Notes: generated by a model from the letters alone, not told the origin. A DNA stretch of 46,342 bases from Arthrobacter sp. (GCA_026393275.1 JAPLAM010000075.1:1-46342); one strand, 5' to 3'; positions 8,021 to 17,371 are shown, counted from the first letter of the stretch. Program-made: numbers and translations.

Positions 8021-8141
8021 GGCTGTGCCTTTCCCGAACCGAACTCCGCGTCTTTGCGGCGCAATTTCAGTCTAGCGAGGGCCGCCGTTCCCCAACAGGG
8101 ACGGCAGTCCAGACGCCGTGGTAAGGCTTGGCATGAGACAC

Positions 8142-8401
8142 CTAGCCGGCTGTTTGCGCCAGCGTTTCCATCAGCTTCTTGAGGATCTGTCCGCGCCAGC
8201 CGCCGCCCATGATGCGGTGCGCGACCACGTGCGTCGGCTCGGGGTGCCGCGCATGGTGTAGCGGTGTCCGACGACGGGCTTGAAGTCATTCTCCATCAGC
8301 CAGGTCGCGATCAGGTCGGGCTCGGTGAGGGCCCGCCACACCTTGGCGGGCGGGTGCGGGAGGAATTCGTCGAGTTCGATGGCTGTCAGCGGCTGTGACA
8401 T
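8142..8401 (-). pseudogene. SRPBCC/AHSA1-domain gene with internal deletion and frameshift
   Basis: The first ~53 codons encode a good AHSA1-type SRPBCC N-terminus (IELDEFLPHPPAKVWRALTEPDLIATWLM, then FKPVVGHRYTMRGTP). After GTP the frame changes. In the shifted frame the sequence reads EPTHVVAHRIMGGGWRGQIL and ends KKLMETLAQTAG before TAG at 8142-8144, which is the normal C-terminal helix of the same family. About 60-70 central residues are missing, so the gene cannot make a normal ~150-residue protein. The start overlaps the TGA of an in-frame stretch that ends KNLHTTLDNLKDT. That may be the last trace of an upstream partner gene; ArsR-type regulators often occupy this position. Confidence 0.75.
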
Positions 8402-8514
8402 CAGGTGTCCTTCAGGTTGTCGAGGGTGGTGTGCAGGTTTTTCGGGCGGCCGCTAATGGCCGTTCGGGACAAATGGCCCTCGGCAGGGGCCCGGCCGGTG
8501 GCTAGGGTGTCCCC

Positions 8515-8862
8515 ATGCAGAAGATATCGATCGATGCCCTGGCCCGTCAGCAAGTTGCGGCGGCGCTCGCGGCCGGCAGCGGACGGGCCGCTGACACGGT
8601 GTACGGCGGCCACGAGAAGGTGCTCCGCCAGACCGTGATGGCGTTCCGGGCCGGGACCCAGCTGAGCGAACACCAGAACCCCGGGGAAGCCACCGTATTT
8701 GTGCTCAAGGGCTGCGTCCGGCTGCGTTCCGGCACCGAATCCTGGCAAGGGAAGGCCGGGGACCTGCTGATCGTGCCGGACGGGCTGCACAGCCTTGAAG
8801 CCGAAGAGGACTCGGCCATCCTGATGACCGTGGCGAAGGTTTCGGGCCCATCCAGGACTTGA
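8515..8862 (+). CDS. Small cupin-domain protein
   Basis: The 115-residue product is a single-domain cupin. The barrel is visible from FRAGTQLSEHQNPGEATVFVLKGCVRLRSG (one metal-site His in SEHQNPGE, then a Glu) to GDLLIVPDGLHSLEAEEDSAILMTV (second-motif His). The full 2-His/Glu/His set appears reduced to fewer ligands, as in many regulatory or storage cupins. The ATG at 8515 fits an upstream GGCTAGGGTGT sequence only weakly. It is short and monocistronic, with the next gene 34 bases downstream on the same strand. Substrate unknown. Confidence 0.75.
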   Translation: MQKISIDALARQQVAAALAAGSGRAADTVYGGHEKVLRQTVMAFRAGTQLSEHQNPGEATVFVLKGCVRLRSGTESWQGKAGDLLIVPDGLHSLEAEEDSAILMTVAKVSGPSRT

Positions 8863-8896
8863 TCCTTAACGCAGGCACGCACCCGGAAGGCCAGCA

Positions 8897-10168
8897 GTGA
8901 AAGTCAGTGAAGCCAGGCAGCTCATCCAGATCAAGGCCCCCGTCTTGTCCCGCCGACGCCGGGTGCTGGCCCACGCGTTCAATGTGGCGGAATACCGGAA
9001 GGCTGCACGGAAAGTCCTGCCCACCGGGATCTTCGATTACCTCGACGGCGGATCCGAAGACGAAGTGACGCTGCGCCGCAACCGGGCCGTCTTCGATGCC
9101 TGGGCCCTCATGCCCAGCTGGGGCCCGGTATCCGGACCCGCCACGGCCACCACCCTGCTGGGGAAAGTAAGCACCCTGCCCCTCACCCTGACCCCGACCG
9201 GTGCCACCCGGCTGTTCCATCCCGAGGGGGAACTGGCCGTCGCCGCTGCCGCGGACCGGGCCGGCATTCCCTACGGGCTGGCCGGCTTGAGCACCGTGCC
9301 GATGGAAACGATCGCCCGGCAGCAGCCTGCCCTTGAGCGCTGGTTCAACATCGGCCTCACCGCCGACGGCCGGGCACTGCAAGACAAACTGGCCCGGTGT
9401 GAAGCCGCCGGCTTCCACACCCTCATAGTCGGCGTCGACACCCGCGCATTGGGATCCCGGGAGCGGGATCTTCACAACGGCTTCACGGCGCCACCCGCGT
9501 TAACGCTTTCCACCATCGCAGACATCGCCCGGCGTCCTGCCTGGTGGATCAATTTCCTGACGTCGGAGGGAATCAGCTTCCCGAACCTGGATCCCCGCAG
9601 CGCTGCGGCCACTTCCGTGATCACCCCGTCCATGTGGCAGGACATCCTTGGCCACTCGGACGCGACCAGCGGGTGGAAGGAACTCGAAGCTTTGCGGCAG
9701 GCCTGGCAGGGCAAGATCGTCCTCAAAGGCTGCGTCAACCCGGCAGACGTGGCCAAGGCTGCGCGGATTGGCGTGGACGCCGTCCAACTGAGCAACCATG
9801 GCGGGCGCCAGCTGGACCACATGCTGAGCCCCATGGACGTCCTGCAGGAATCGCGGCAGCGGGTTGGCGATTCGATCGAGATCTATGTGGATTCCGGGAT
9901 TCGCCGGGGGAGCGACATCCTCAAAGCCCTGGCGTTGGGGGCCGACGCCTGCTCAATCGGCCGGGCCTACCTTTACGGATTGGTCGCCGCCGGGTCCGAG
10001 GGCGTTGAACGAATCATCGACATCCTCGCAGAGGAACTCCGGCGTACCATGACGTTAGTGGGCGTTTCCAGCATTCCCGAGTTGAAAGCCCGGGGCGGAG
10101 AAATTCTCCGGGATATTCGTCATTCCGGAGAAATGCCCGCAACACGAGTGTCAGGTGAAATGAAGTGA
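8897..10168 (+). CDS. FMN-dependent alpha-hydroxyacid oxidase/dehydrogenase (LldD/glycolate oxidase family)
   Basis: The 423-residue protein has the complete TIM-barrel pattern of FMN 2-hydroxyacid enzymes: FDYLDGGSEDEVTLRRN with the substrate Tyr, PTGATRLFHPEGE, GVDTRALGSRERDLHNGF, KIVLKGCVNPADV with the FMN-binding Lys, SNHGGRQLD at 299-307 with the catalytic His301 and Arg, and the VDSGIRRGSDILKALALGA phosphate site. One oddity is that the usual F-Q-L-Y segment after strand 4 reads RWFNIGL, so the second active-site Tyr appears to be missing. Such enzymes oxidise lactate, glycolate, mandelate and similar acids to 2-oxoacids. The GTG start follows GGAAGG. It lies 81 bases ahead of an amino-acid ABC operon and may share transcription with it. 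Confidence 0.85.
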   Translation: MKVSEARQLIQIKAPVLSRRRRVLAHAFNVAEYRKAARKVLPTGIFDYLDGGSEDEVTLRRNRAVFDAWALMPSWGPVSGPATATTLLGKVSTLPLTLTPTGATRLFHPEGELAVAAAADRAGIPYGLAGLSTVPMETIARQQPALERWFNIGLTADGRALQDKLARCEAAGFHTLIVGVDTRALGSRERDLHNGFTAPPALTLSTIADIARRPAWWINFLTSEGISFPNLDPRSAAATSVITPSMWQDILGHSDATSGWKELEALRQAWQGKIVLKGCVNPADVAKAARIGVDAVQLSNHGGRQLDHMLSPMDVLQESRQRVGDSIEIYVDSGIRRGSDILKALALGADACSIGRAYLYGLVAAGSEGVERIIDILAEELRRTMTLVGVSSIPELKARGGEILRDIRHSGEMPATRVSGEMK

Positions 10169-10249
10169 TTTACTCCGGTAAAGCAGTCTCCAAGAGTCCT
10201 CCCGCAGCGTCGCGCGAGGGTAGTGAATCCCTGAACAGCTAAGGAAACC

Positions 10250-11152
10250 ATGCGCACTCGATATCTTCTTCCCGTTCTCACTATCGCTACGGCTCTCTCC
10301 CTCTCAGGCTGCGTCAATAACAGTGAACCCGCACCCTCGGGCGGGGCCAGTGGAAGTTCCGACGCCGTCGACGTGAAGAAGAACGACTCAATCGCGGCGG
10401 CACTTCCGGACAAAATCAAGAGCGCCGGCGTGCTCAATGTTGGCATGGCCAACAATTACCCGCCCAACGAGTTCAAAGACGATAACGGCGCCCCGGCAGG
10501 CTGGTCCGTGGATCTCACCAACGCGCTGGGCAAAGTGCTGGGGGTGAAGGTCAATTTCGACATCGGCACCTTCGATAACATCCTCCCGGCAGTCAGGGCG
10601 GGGAAGGACGATATCGGCATGTCCTCCTTCACGGACACCGTGGAACGCGAAAAGCAAGTGGATTTTGTGAACTACTATTCTGCCGGCATCCAGTGGGCCG
10701 GGCCCAAGGGCAAGACCGTGGATCCGAAGGACGCGTGCGGGCTCAAGGTCGCGGTCCAGGCAACCACCTACGAGGACACCCATGAGGTGCCGGCCAAGTC
10801 CAAGGCCTGCACGGATGCCGGGAAGCCGGCCATCACCATCTTCCGGTATGACGCCCAGGACCAGGCCACGAACGCCCTGGTGGTGGGACAGGTGGATGCC
10901 ATGAGCGCCGATTCGCCGGTGACGCTGTATGCGATCTCCAAGACCAAGGACAAGCTGCAGACCGCCGGCGATGCCTTCGAGGTGGCGCCGTACGGAATCG
11001 CGGTGGCTAAGGGCGGCGAATTCACTCCGGTCCTTCAGAAGGCACTCCAGTCGCTGATCGATGACGGGTCCTACAACAAGATCCTGGCCAAGTGGGGTGT
11101 GGAAGCCGGCGGCATCAAGAAGGCGGACCTCAACGTGGCTGCCAAGGGCTGA
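10250..11152 (+). CDS. Amino-acid ABC transporter substrate-binding lipoprotein
   Basis: The 300-residue product starts with a lipoprotein signal: MRTRYLLPVLTIATALSLSGC, with lipobox LSGC and the modified Cys at residue 21. The mature part is a family 3 solute-binding protein (GVLNVGMANNYPPNEF, GWSVDLTNALGKVLGVKVNF, ILPAVRAGKDDIGMSSFTDT, YGIAVAKGGEF). This family binds polar amino acids, opines or related compounds outside the membrane. It is the first gene of a three-gene operon with the permease 6 bases downstream and the ATPase after it. The substrate may be linked to the hydroxyacid oxidase just upstream, but this is speculation. Confidence 0.9.
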   Translation: MRTRYLLPVLTIATALSLSGCVNNSEPAPSGGASGSSDAVDVKKNDSIAAALPDKIKSAGVLNVGMANNYPPNEFKDDNGAPAGWSVDLTNALGKVLGVKVNFDIGTFDNILPAVRAGKDDIGMSSFTDTVEREKQVDFVNYYSAGIQWAGPKGKTVDPKDACGLKVAVQATTYEDTHEVPAKSKACTDAGKPAITIFRYDAQDQATNALVVGQVDAMSADSPVTLYAISKTKDKLQTAGDAFEVAPYGIAVAKGGEFTPVLQKALQSLIDDGSYNKILAKWGVEAGGIKKADLNVAAKG

Positions 11153-11158
11153 CCACCC

Positions 11159-12211
11159 ATGAGCGAGCGGGGAGCCGACAGGGTGACGGACCCGGCTAAG
11201 AAGCCGGCGACCGCCACGGCCACAGCCGCGGACTCGGCAGACGCCATCGTCGCCATCCCGCTGCGGCACCCGTGGCGGAACGTGATCGCCGTGGTCCTGC
11301 TCCTCGGCCTGGCGGTGTTCCTGTTGGACGCTGCCCAGCGCCCGGACTACGGCTGGGCCGACGTGGGCAAGTACATTTTCGACCGCCGCATCAGCCAGGC
11401 CGCCTGGGTGACGTTGTGGCTGACCATCTACGCGATGGTCGGCGCGATCGTGATCGGGCTGCTGCTGGCCATCATGCGGCTTTCCCCGAACCCGGTCCTG
11501 AAGAGCATCGCCTGGCTGTACATCTGGATTTTCCGGGGGACCCCGGTCTACGTCCAGCTGGTGTTCTGGGGCATCGTGTCCCTGATCTATCCGGTGTTTA
11601 CGTTCGGGATTCCGTTCACGACGCCGTGGGCCACCATCCCGAACGGGATCTTCACTAACCTCTTCATCACCGCGGTGATCGGGCTGGGCCTGAACGAGGC
11701 CGCGTACATGTCCGAGATTGTGCGCGCCGGCCTGCTGTCCGTGGACGAAGGCCAGGCCGAGGCGTCGACGGCGTTGGCGATGTCCTGGGGGCAGACCATG
11801 CGGTACGTCGTGGTTCCGCAGGCCATGAAGATCATCATTCCGCCCACCGGCAACGAGGTAATCTCGATGCTGAAGACCACCTCTCTGGTGGCCGCGATCC
11901 CGTTGAGCGTTGACCTCTACGGGGTCTCGCGCGGCATTTCGGCGGTGACGTTCACTCCCGTGCCCCTGCTGATCGTCGCGTCCCTCTGGTATTTGCTCTT
12001 CACCTCGGTGCTGATGGTCGGCCAGCACTTTATCGAGAAGCGGTTCTCCCGGGGGACCGGACGGCTCAAGGCAGAGAAGGGGGCCGGGACGCCCGGAACG
12101 ACGTCGACGCCGACGCCGGCCCCGACGTCGGGACCCGCGGCGCCGGGAGGGCCCGGCGTCGCCAGAACGCCTGGCGCGCCGCTCGGCAACGACTTTGGAG
12201 GAAAAGGATGA
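11159..12211 (+). CDS. Amino-acid ABC transporter permease (HisM/GlnP type)
   Basis: The 350-residue protein has about five to six membrane segments after a cytoplasmic head ([40 protein letters not shown]). It has the EAA loop in [24 protein letters not shown], which contacts the ATPase. The N-terminal ~35 residues (Ala/Thr-rich) and the C-terminal ~50 residues (Gly/Pro/Thr-rich, [15 protein letters not shown]) are low-complexity extensions not needed for transport. A single permease probably acts as a homodimer. Its stop overlaps the ATG of the ATPase gene (ATGA), so translation is coupled. Confidence 0.9.
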   Translation: MSERGADRVTDPAKKPATATATAADSADAIVAIPLRHPWRNVIAVVLLLGLAVFLLDAAQRPDYGWADVGKYIFDRRISQAAWVTLWLTIYAMVGAIVIGLLLAIMRLSPNPVLKSIAWLYIWIFRGTPVYVQLVFWGIVSLIYPVFTFGIPFTTPWATIPNGIFTNLFITAVIGLGLNEAAYMSEIVRAGLLSVDEGQAEASTALAMSWGQTMRYVVVPQAMKIIIPPTGNEVISMLKTTSLVAAIPLSVDLYGVSRGISAVTFTPVPLLIVASLWYLLFTSVLMVGQHFIEKRFSRGTGRLKAEKGAGTPGTTSTPTPAPTSGPAAPGGPGVARTPGAPLGNDFGGKG

Positions 12212-12975
12212 CCGGCGTGCCCATGGTTCTTGCGGAGAAGGTTTCCAAGAATTTCGGTTCCAACCGGGTGCTGCGCGGGATCAGCCTTCAGGTGGACCCG
12301 GGGGAGGTCCTTTGCATGGTGGGGCCCAGCGGCTCGGGCAAATCGACCTTTCTGCGGTGCATCAACCACCTGGAACGCGTCGACGGCGGCCGGCTCTCGG
12401 TTAACGGCCAGCTCGTGGGCTACCGGCAAAAAGGCGACAAGCTCTACGAACTCAAGCTCAAGGAAGCAGCATTCCAACGCCAGGACATCGGGATGGTCTT
12501 CCAACGGTTCAACCTGTTTCCGCACCTGACCGCGGTGGAGAACATCACCCTGGCTCCCATGCGGGTCAAGAAGCAGTCCAGGACCGCCGCCACCGCCAGG
12601 GCCATGGAGCTGCTCGAACGCGTAGGCCTGGAGGACAAGGGCGACGCCTACCCGACGCGCCTTTCGGGCGGCCAACAGCAGCGCGTGGCCATTGCCCGCG
12701 CGTTGGCCATGGACCCCAAGCTGATGCTCTTCGACGAACCGACGAGTGCCCTGGACCCGGAGCTGGTGGGCGAGGTCCTGGACGTCATGAAGGGACTGGC
12801 CAAGAGCGGCATGACCATGATTGTGGTGACCCACGAAATGGGATTCGCCCGAGAAGTGGCGGACACCCTGGTCTTCATGGACGAAGGCGTGGTGGTGGAA
12901 GCCGGACCGCCCCGGCAGGTCCTCAGCGACCCGCAGCACGACCGGACCAAGGCGTTTCTCTCCAAGGTCCTCTGA
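12208..12975 (+). CDS. Amino-acid ABC transporter ATP-binding protein (GlnQ/HisP type)
   Basis: The 255-residue ATPase has all the motifs in order: Walker [10 protein letters not shown] (~39-47), Q-loop [11 protein letters not shown], signature LSGGQQQR, Walker [15 protein letters not shown] and the H-loop VVTHEM. The [15 protein letters not shown] segment is typical of the polar amino-acid importer class. It completes the operon with the lipoprotein and permease. GGAGG stands just before the ATG, within the end of the permease gene. A small GC stem with a T-run follows at 12998. Confidence 0.93.
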   Translation: MTGVPMVLAEKVSKNFGSNRVLRGISLQVDPGEVLCMVGPSGSGKSTFLRCINHLERVDGGRLSVNGQLVGYRQKGDKLYELKLKEAAFQRQDIGMVFQRFNLFPHLTAVENITLAPMRVKKQSRTAATARAMELLERVGLEDKGDAYPTRLSGGQQQRVAIARALAMDPKLMLFDEPTSALDPELVGEVLDVMKGLAKSGMTMIVVTHEMGFAREVADTLVFMDEGVVVEAGPPRQVLSDPQHDRTKAFLSKVL

Positions 12976-12997
12976 CGCACTGAGTCACAGCACCGCG

Positions 12998-13015
12998 CCC
13001 CGGCCTGCGGGGTTT
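12998..13015 (+). terminator. Small GC stem with T-run after the ABC operon
   Basis: CCCCG-GCCTG-CGGGG followed by TTT, 22 bases past the ATPase stop. The stem is only 5 bp (6 with a wobble), so this is a modest candidate for an intrinsic terminator. Confidence 0.4.
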
Positions 13016-13162
13016 CCGGAACCTGTTGTCAGTGCACGGCGGCGGGCCTACGCTGTGCCCGACGGCCCCACTCGGGGACCGGCTCCAGGAACGTCTCGCG
13101 CTGGCGTGCCCGGCACTTGGCCGGGTGCCCGCGTCCTGGACTCCACGGGACAGGAAAAGGCC

Positions 13163-13483
13163 ATGACCAAGTATCTGTTTGAAGCAAACTACGTCGGCGA
13201 GGGCATCAAGGGACTCATGCGCGAAGGCGGCAGCAAGCGCCGCGACGCCGTGGTAGACGCCCTCAAATCCGTAGGCGGAACGCTCGATTGCATGTATTAC
13301 GCCTTCGGGCACACCGACGTTCTGGGCGTTTTCGACGTCCCCAGCGACGCCGACGCCGCCGCCCTCTCCCTGATGATCAACTCCACCGGCAACGTGAACA
13401 TCCGGCTGAAGCCGCTGATGTCGGCCGAAGACCTCGACGAGGCGGCCAAGAAGACGCCGACGTACCGCGCACCCGGACAATAA
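13163..13483 (+). CDS. GYD-domain protein
   Basis: The 106-residue product matches the small GYD-domain family (YLFEANYVGEGIKGLMREGGSKR, then AFGHTDVLGVFDVPSDADAAALSL and VNIRLKPLMS), a ferredoxin-like alpha/beta fold of unknown biochemical role common in actinobacteria. I took the ATG at 13163, preceded by AGGAAAAGG; the frame is open to 13055, but that part has no family similarity. It is a single gene, convergent with the DUF1801 gene 29 bases away. Confidence 0.82.
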   Translation: MTKYLFEANYVGEGIKGLMREGGSKRRDAVVDALKSVGGTLDCMYYAFGHTDVLGVFDVPSDADAAALSLMINSTGNVNIRLKPLMSAEDLDEAAKKTPTYRAPGQ

Positions 13484-13512
13484 ACCCCGGCCAGTAACAG
13501 CGGCCAGTTCGG

Positions 13513-13902
13513 CTACTGGGCGTCCTTGATCTTCCGCCAGCCGCCGGCCCGGTTGTTGGCGATGATCGCCCGGAACATCGCGCCGAGTGCTTCTTCATTA
13601 ACCGCGTCGCCCTCGTAGAAGGCGACCGTCCGGGCCGTCTTGTTGCCGTGCCCGGCGGTGATGATGTGCTGCGGATCCGGCACGATGCCGCCGTCGTACA
13701 GGAAGACGTTGACGTGGTCCTTCGCCGCGAGCAGGGCGCAGATGTTGCCGTCCAGCACGAAGTAGGGCTGGACAGAGCGCTTGATGGTTTCCTCGACGGC
13801 GGGATCGGCGGCGCGCACCAGGGCTCGGACCTGCCGGCAGATGGCCTCCTGCCAGGCCGGGAGGGCATCGATGTAATGGTCCACCCGCGGATCGTCGTCC
13901 AT
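13513..13902 (-). CDS. DUF1801-domain protein
   Basis: The 129-residue product has the DUF1801/YdhG-like fold: an N-terminal helix (DHYIDALPAWQEAICRQVRALVRAADP), the ETIKRSVQPYFVLDGNICALLAAKDHVNVFLYDGG core, and GHGNKTARTVAFYEG before a helical end. The function of these proteins is not established. I start at the ATG at 13902; the frame is open further upstream as far as 14151, but that would run into the MFS transporter gene on the other strand. The ribosome-binding site is weak. The gene is divergent from the transporter, with 97 bases between their starts. Confidence 0.75.
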   Translation of the reverse strand: MDDDPRVDHYIDALPAWQEAICRQVRALVRAADPAVEETIKRSVQPYFVLDGNICALLAAKDHVNVFLYDGGIVPDPQHIITAGHGNKTARTVAFYEGDAVNEEALGAMFRAIIANNRAGGWRKIKDAQ

Positions 13903-13999
13903 GGGGGAATTATCGCCGATCCGGGCCACAAAGGCGCCTGTTTCCGCGCGGGGACATCCCGGTTCGGTCCCGGCGGCTGCCATAAGACAGACTGTTGCC

Positions 14000-15364
14000 G
14001 TGAGCAACTCTTCCCGCACCGGTCTGGCCGTCGCAGGGCTCAGCCTCGGTACCGCGCTGAACCCGCTGAACTCCTCGATGATCGCCGTCGCGCTGGTGGT
14101 GCTGCGCGCGGACTTCGGGCTCGACGTCGCCACGGTCACCTGGGTGGTCACCTCCTTCTACCTCACCTCCGCGGCCGGGCAGCCGCTGATGGGCCGGCTG
14201 GCGGACCGCTTCGGGCCGCGTCGGCTGTTCCTGTGGGGCATGGCGCTCGTGGCGGTGACCTGCGCGCTGGCGCCCTTCGCGCCGAACTTCGCGCTGCTCT
14301 GCGTGGCGCGGGCGTTCATGGCGCTGGGGACGGCGACGGCGTACCCGAGCGCCGTCGTGATGGTCGCGGCGCTGGCACGGCAGGCGAACGTGCGATCCAC
14401 CCGGCCGCTGGGCCGGATCCAGATGGCGAACACCTCGGCGGCCGCCGTCGGGCCGGTGGTGGGCGGACTGCTGGTGAGCCTGGTGGGCTGGCAGGCGCTG
14501 TTCCTGGTCAACGTCCCGCTCGCACTGGCAGCGATCCTGATGGTCCGGCGGTTCGCCCCGGCGGACGGCGAGCGGGAACGCGGCAAGCTGCGCGACCTCG
14601 TCCGCGACTCGGACCTGCCGGGCATCGGCGCCTTCATCGGCGCCCTGGTGCTGGTGATGATGGCGGCCCTGAACGTGCTGCCGGCCTACCGGTGGTGGCT
14701 GCTGGCAGCCGGTCTCCTGCTGGCGGCATCGTTCGCGTGGCGGGAGCTGCGCTTCAAGCCGCCGTTCCTGGATCTGCGGCTGCTGGGCCGCAACCGGCCG
14801 CTGCTGCTGGTCTACCTCGGGTTCGCGCTGTTTAACGGCGTCTACTACTTCGCGTTCTTCGGCCTCCCGCAGCTGCTGCAGACCGCCGGCGGCTACGACC
14901 CGGGGATCGTGGGCCTGCTGATGCTGCCGTTGGCCGCCATCTCGGTGGTGCTGACGCCGTTCGCGGTCCGCGGCATCGACCGGTTCGGGGTGCGGCGGGT
15001 GATGATCGCCGGCGTCGTCCTGCTGGTCGCGGCGTCGGGGGCGATGTGGCTGCTGACCGCGTCCCTGGCCGCTCCGCTGGTGCTGGTGCTGACCGCACTG
15101 CTGGGCGTGCCGTATTGCGTGGTCAGCATCGCCTCCAGCCAGGGCATGTACCTGTCCACCCGGCTGGAGGAGCGCGGGGTGGCCGCCGGGATCTTCCAGA
15201 CCTGCCGGTACCTGGGCGCGATCACGGCCACCGTGCTGATCGGCATCTTCTACGGCACCGGGGTCAGCCAGGCGAACTGGGGGCTGATGGTGTTCGTCAT
15301 GCTCGGGTTGGGCGCCGTGGTGTTTGTGGTGTCGCTGGCGTGGCGGGAGCAGCGGCCGGCGTAG
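14000..15364 (+). CDS. MFS drug-type exporter
   Basis: The 454-residue protein is a major facilitator with about 12-14 membrane segments. The loop 2-3 signature is GRLADRFGPRRLF, and the motif C-like stretch VGPVVGGLLVSLVGWQALFLVN marks the H+-antiporter (drug export) class. The N-terminus has the NPLNSSMIAVAL segment usual in this group. I use the GTG at 14000; the open frame extends left to 13901, but that overlaps the start of the divergent DUF1801 gene. Substrate cannot be assigned. Confidence 0.85.
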   Translation: MSNSSRTGLAVAGLSLGTALNPLNSSMIAVALVVLRADFGLDVATVTWVVTSFYLTSAAGQPLMGRLADRFGPRRLFLWGMALVAVTCALAPFAPNFALLCVARAFMALGTATAYPSAVVMVAALARQANVRSTRPLGRIQMANTSAAAVGPVVGGLLVSLVGWQALFLVNVPLALAAILMVRRFAPADGERERGKLRDLVRDSDLPGIGAFIGALVLVMMAALNVLPAYRWWLLAAGLLLAASFAWRELRFKPPFLDLRLLGRNRPLLLVYLGFALFNGVYYFAFFGLPQLLQTAGGYDPGIVGLLMLPLAAISVVLTPFAVRGIDRFGVRRVMIAGVVLLVAASGAMWLLTASLAAPLVLVLTALLGVPYCVVSIASSQGMYLSTRLEERGVAAGIFQTCRYLGAITATVLIGIFYGTGVSQANWGLMVFVMLGLGAVVFVVSLAWREQRPA

Positions 15365-15391
15365 AACGACGACGGCGGCCGGCGTAGGCGC

Positions 15392-16588
15392 TCAGGACGG
15401 GGCGTCCCGCTCGAGGGCCTCATCGTGCCGGGCGTGGGCGCGGCGGAGGAGGTCCATGAAATCGGTTTCGTTGCGGATCAGGCGCCGGTACTTTTCCGGC
15501 AGGGACCGCAGGTAGGCTTCCTCGTCGATCATCTTGGTGAAGATCCGGGCGCGTTCGCTGAGGTCCGTCTCGTAGTCGAGGTCCAGGTAGTCCGTGGCGT
15601 GCCGTTTGGCGCCGGAAATCATGGTCTTCGCCTTGCCCTTGGGGCTGAGGACGGAGACCACCACGGTAACCAGCAGGACGCCGAGGATCACTCCCAGGGA
15701 CAGCCCGGTGCTGATCTCTACGACGCTCACGGGCTCGCCGCCGTTGATGAAGGGGAGGTTGTTTTCGTGGATGGCGTGCAGGATCAGTTTGACGCCGATG
15801 AAGCCGAGGATGACCGCCAGGCCGTAGGACAGGTAGACCAGGCGGTCCAGGAGCTCGTCGATCAGGAAGAACAGCTGCCGCAGCCCCATCAGGGAGAAGG
15901 CGGTGGCGGTGAAGACCACGTACACGTTCTGCGTCAGGCCGAAGATGGCCGGGATCGAGTCCAGCGCGAAGAGGACGTCCGAACCGCCGATGGCCACCAT
16001 GACCAGCAGCATCGGCGTCAGCACGCGTTTGCCGTCGCGGCGGGTGAAGAGCTTGTCGCCGTCGTAGTGTTCCGACGCCGGCAGGAACCGTTTGGCGAGG
16101 CGGACCACCGCGCCGCCTTCGTCGTCGTCGTCGCTGCCGGGTTTGAGGAGGTTGCCGGCCGTGATCAGTAGAATCAGGCCGAAGATGTAGAACACCCAGG
16201 CGAAGCTGGTGATCAGGGCGCCGCCGAGGAAGATCAGGCCGGTACGGGCGAGCATCGAGACGGTGATGCCGAAGAGGAGCACCTTCTGCTGGTCCGCGCG
16301 GGGCACCCGAAAACTGGTCATGATGATCAGGAACACGAAGAGGTTGTCCACGGACAGGGCCTTCTCCGTGACGTAGCCGGCAAAGTATTCGGTGCCCAGC
16401 TGGGTCCCGCCCAGGACGAACGCGCCCAGGCCGAACAGCAGCGCGAGGCCCACGTAGATGGCGGACCAGGTGGCGGATTCCTTGAGTTTGGGGGAGTGGG
16501 CCTTGCGCACGTGGAAGAGGTAGTCGAAGGCCAGGAGCGCCAGGATGGCGGCGACGGTCAGGATCCAGACGTGGGTGGGAACTTGCAT
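15392..16588 (-). CDS. TerC-family integral membrane protein
   Basis: The 398-residue protein has about nine membrane segments and the TerC landmarks: EKALSVDNLFVFLIIMTSF and GSDVLFALDSIPAIFG, which carry the conserved acidic residues in mid-membrane. TerC/Alx proteins are implicated in tellurite resistance, Mn2+ export and loading of exported metalloproteins. The C-terminal ~75 residues (GAKRHATDYLDLDYE ... LRRAHARHDEALE) form a charged cytoplasmic tail longer than in the core family. The ATG lies only 21 bases after the stop of the upstream membrane-protein gene, so there is no room for a manganese riboswitch directly in front. Confidence 0.88.
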   Translation of the reverse strand: MQVPTHVWILTVAAILALLAFDYLFHVRKAHSPKLKESATWSAIYVGLALLFGLGAFVLGGTQLGTEYFAGYVTEKALSVDNLFVFLIIMTSFRVPRADQQKVLLFGITVSMLARTGLIFLGGALITSFAWVFYIFGLILLITAGNLLKPGSDDDDEGGAVVRLAKRFLPASEHYDGDKLFTRRDGKRVLTPMLLVMVAIGGSDVLFALDSIPAIFGLTQNVYVVFTATAFSLMGLRQLFFLIDELLDRLVYLSYGLAVILGFIGVKLILHAIHENNLPFINGGEPVSVVEISTGLSLGVILGVLLVTVVVSVLSPKGKAKTMISGAKRHATDYLDLDYETDLSERARIFTKMIDEEAYLRSLPEKYRRLIRNETDFMDLLRRAHARHDEALERDAPS

Positions 16589-16609
16589 GGTCCGTGTACC
16601 CGGTGCCGC

Positions 16610-17371
16610 TTAGCCGGTGTGGCCGGGTGGCTGTTCCCGGGCGAGGGCCTTGACCCAGACGGGGGTCACCTTGCCCAGCCGGCGGTCGGTGACTTCGCGG
16701 AGCTGGGCGGCCGCCACCTGCATGGCGCGATCGTCTTCGTCGAAGACTTCTTCCGCTTGTTCGGCTTTGGCCTGGGCGGCCTGGGCGGCCTGCGCTTCTG
16801 CCCGGACGGGCCGCGGGGTCCCGGCGTGGGCGCCGTGAGTGACCGGGCGACTTGCGGTGCTCATCGTCGTGGCTCCTTCGGCGTCGCCGGTCTCGCGGAT
16901 TTCTTCATTGTCGCGCGGCGCGGGAGGGCCGTCCATCCCGGCGCCCGACGGCATGGGCCGCATCCGCGCTTCCGCTGGGGGCCGCGCCTCGGCGGGTGCG
17001 CGGGCGGTCCGGGCAGCCGCCGTGCGGGCTGCCGAGTTGAGCGGCTTCTCCGTGGCGGCTTCGAGGACGGCGAGCTCGCCGCTGCCGGCCAGCGGACTTT
17101 CACCGAGGACTTTGAGGACTTTCAGCCCGATGGTGCCGCGCTTTTTGTCCCCGGAGTAGACGGAGTCCAGGGCCCACTGCGTCCGCCGCCACCATTCGGC
17201 GCGGTTGTCCGCTACCGCTTTCTGCCGCAGGGTCCGCCAGCCGATGATGCCGGCGACGACGGCGCTCAGGAGCACCGCCAGCGGGCCCAGAGCGGCAACA
17301 ATCTGCCACCAGTCGGCCGGGCCGGAGTGCAGGAAGACCTCGACGGGGGTTGGAGACGGAGAAGGCGGCAT
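16610..17371 (-). CDS. Single-span membrane protein with Ala/Pro-rich tail
   Basis: I recognise no family. The 253-residue product has one clear membrane helix near the N-terminus (IVAALGPLAVLLSAVVAGIIGW, cited here as residues ~24-45). Next is a conserved-looking cytosolic segment (NRAEWWRRTQWALDSVYSGDKKRGTIGLKVL) and a long Ala/Pro/Glu-rich linker (EAQAAQAAQAKAEQAEEVF). The C-terminal helix includes AAAQLREVTDRRLGKVTPVWVKAL. It precedes terC by 21 bases on the same strand and is probably co-transcribed with it. The middle linker has biased codon and base use but no stop, so it appears intact. Confidence 0.65.
   Translation of the reverse strand: MPPSPSPTPVEVFLHSGPADWWQIVAALGPLAVLLSAVVAGIIGWRTLRQKAVADNRAEWWRRTQWALDSVYSGDKKRGTIGLKVLKVLGESPLAGSGELAVLEAATEKPLNSAARTAAARTARAPAEARPPAEARMRPMPSGAGMDGPPAPRDNEEIRETGDAEGATTMSTASRPVTHGAHAGTPRPVRAEAQAAQAAQAKAEQAEEVFDEDDRAMQVAAAQLREVTDRRLGKVTPVWVKALAREQPPGHTG

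Noticed and set aside
16589..16609. A manganese (yybP-ykoY) riboswitch ahead of terC
   Set aside because: Only 21 bases separate terC from the stop of the upstream gene, which is too short for that RNA.
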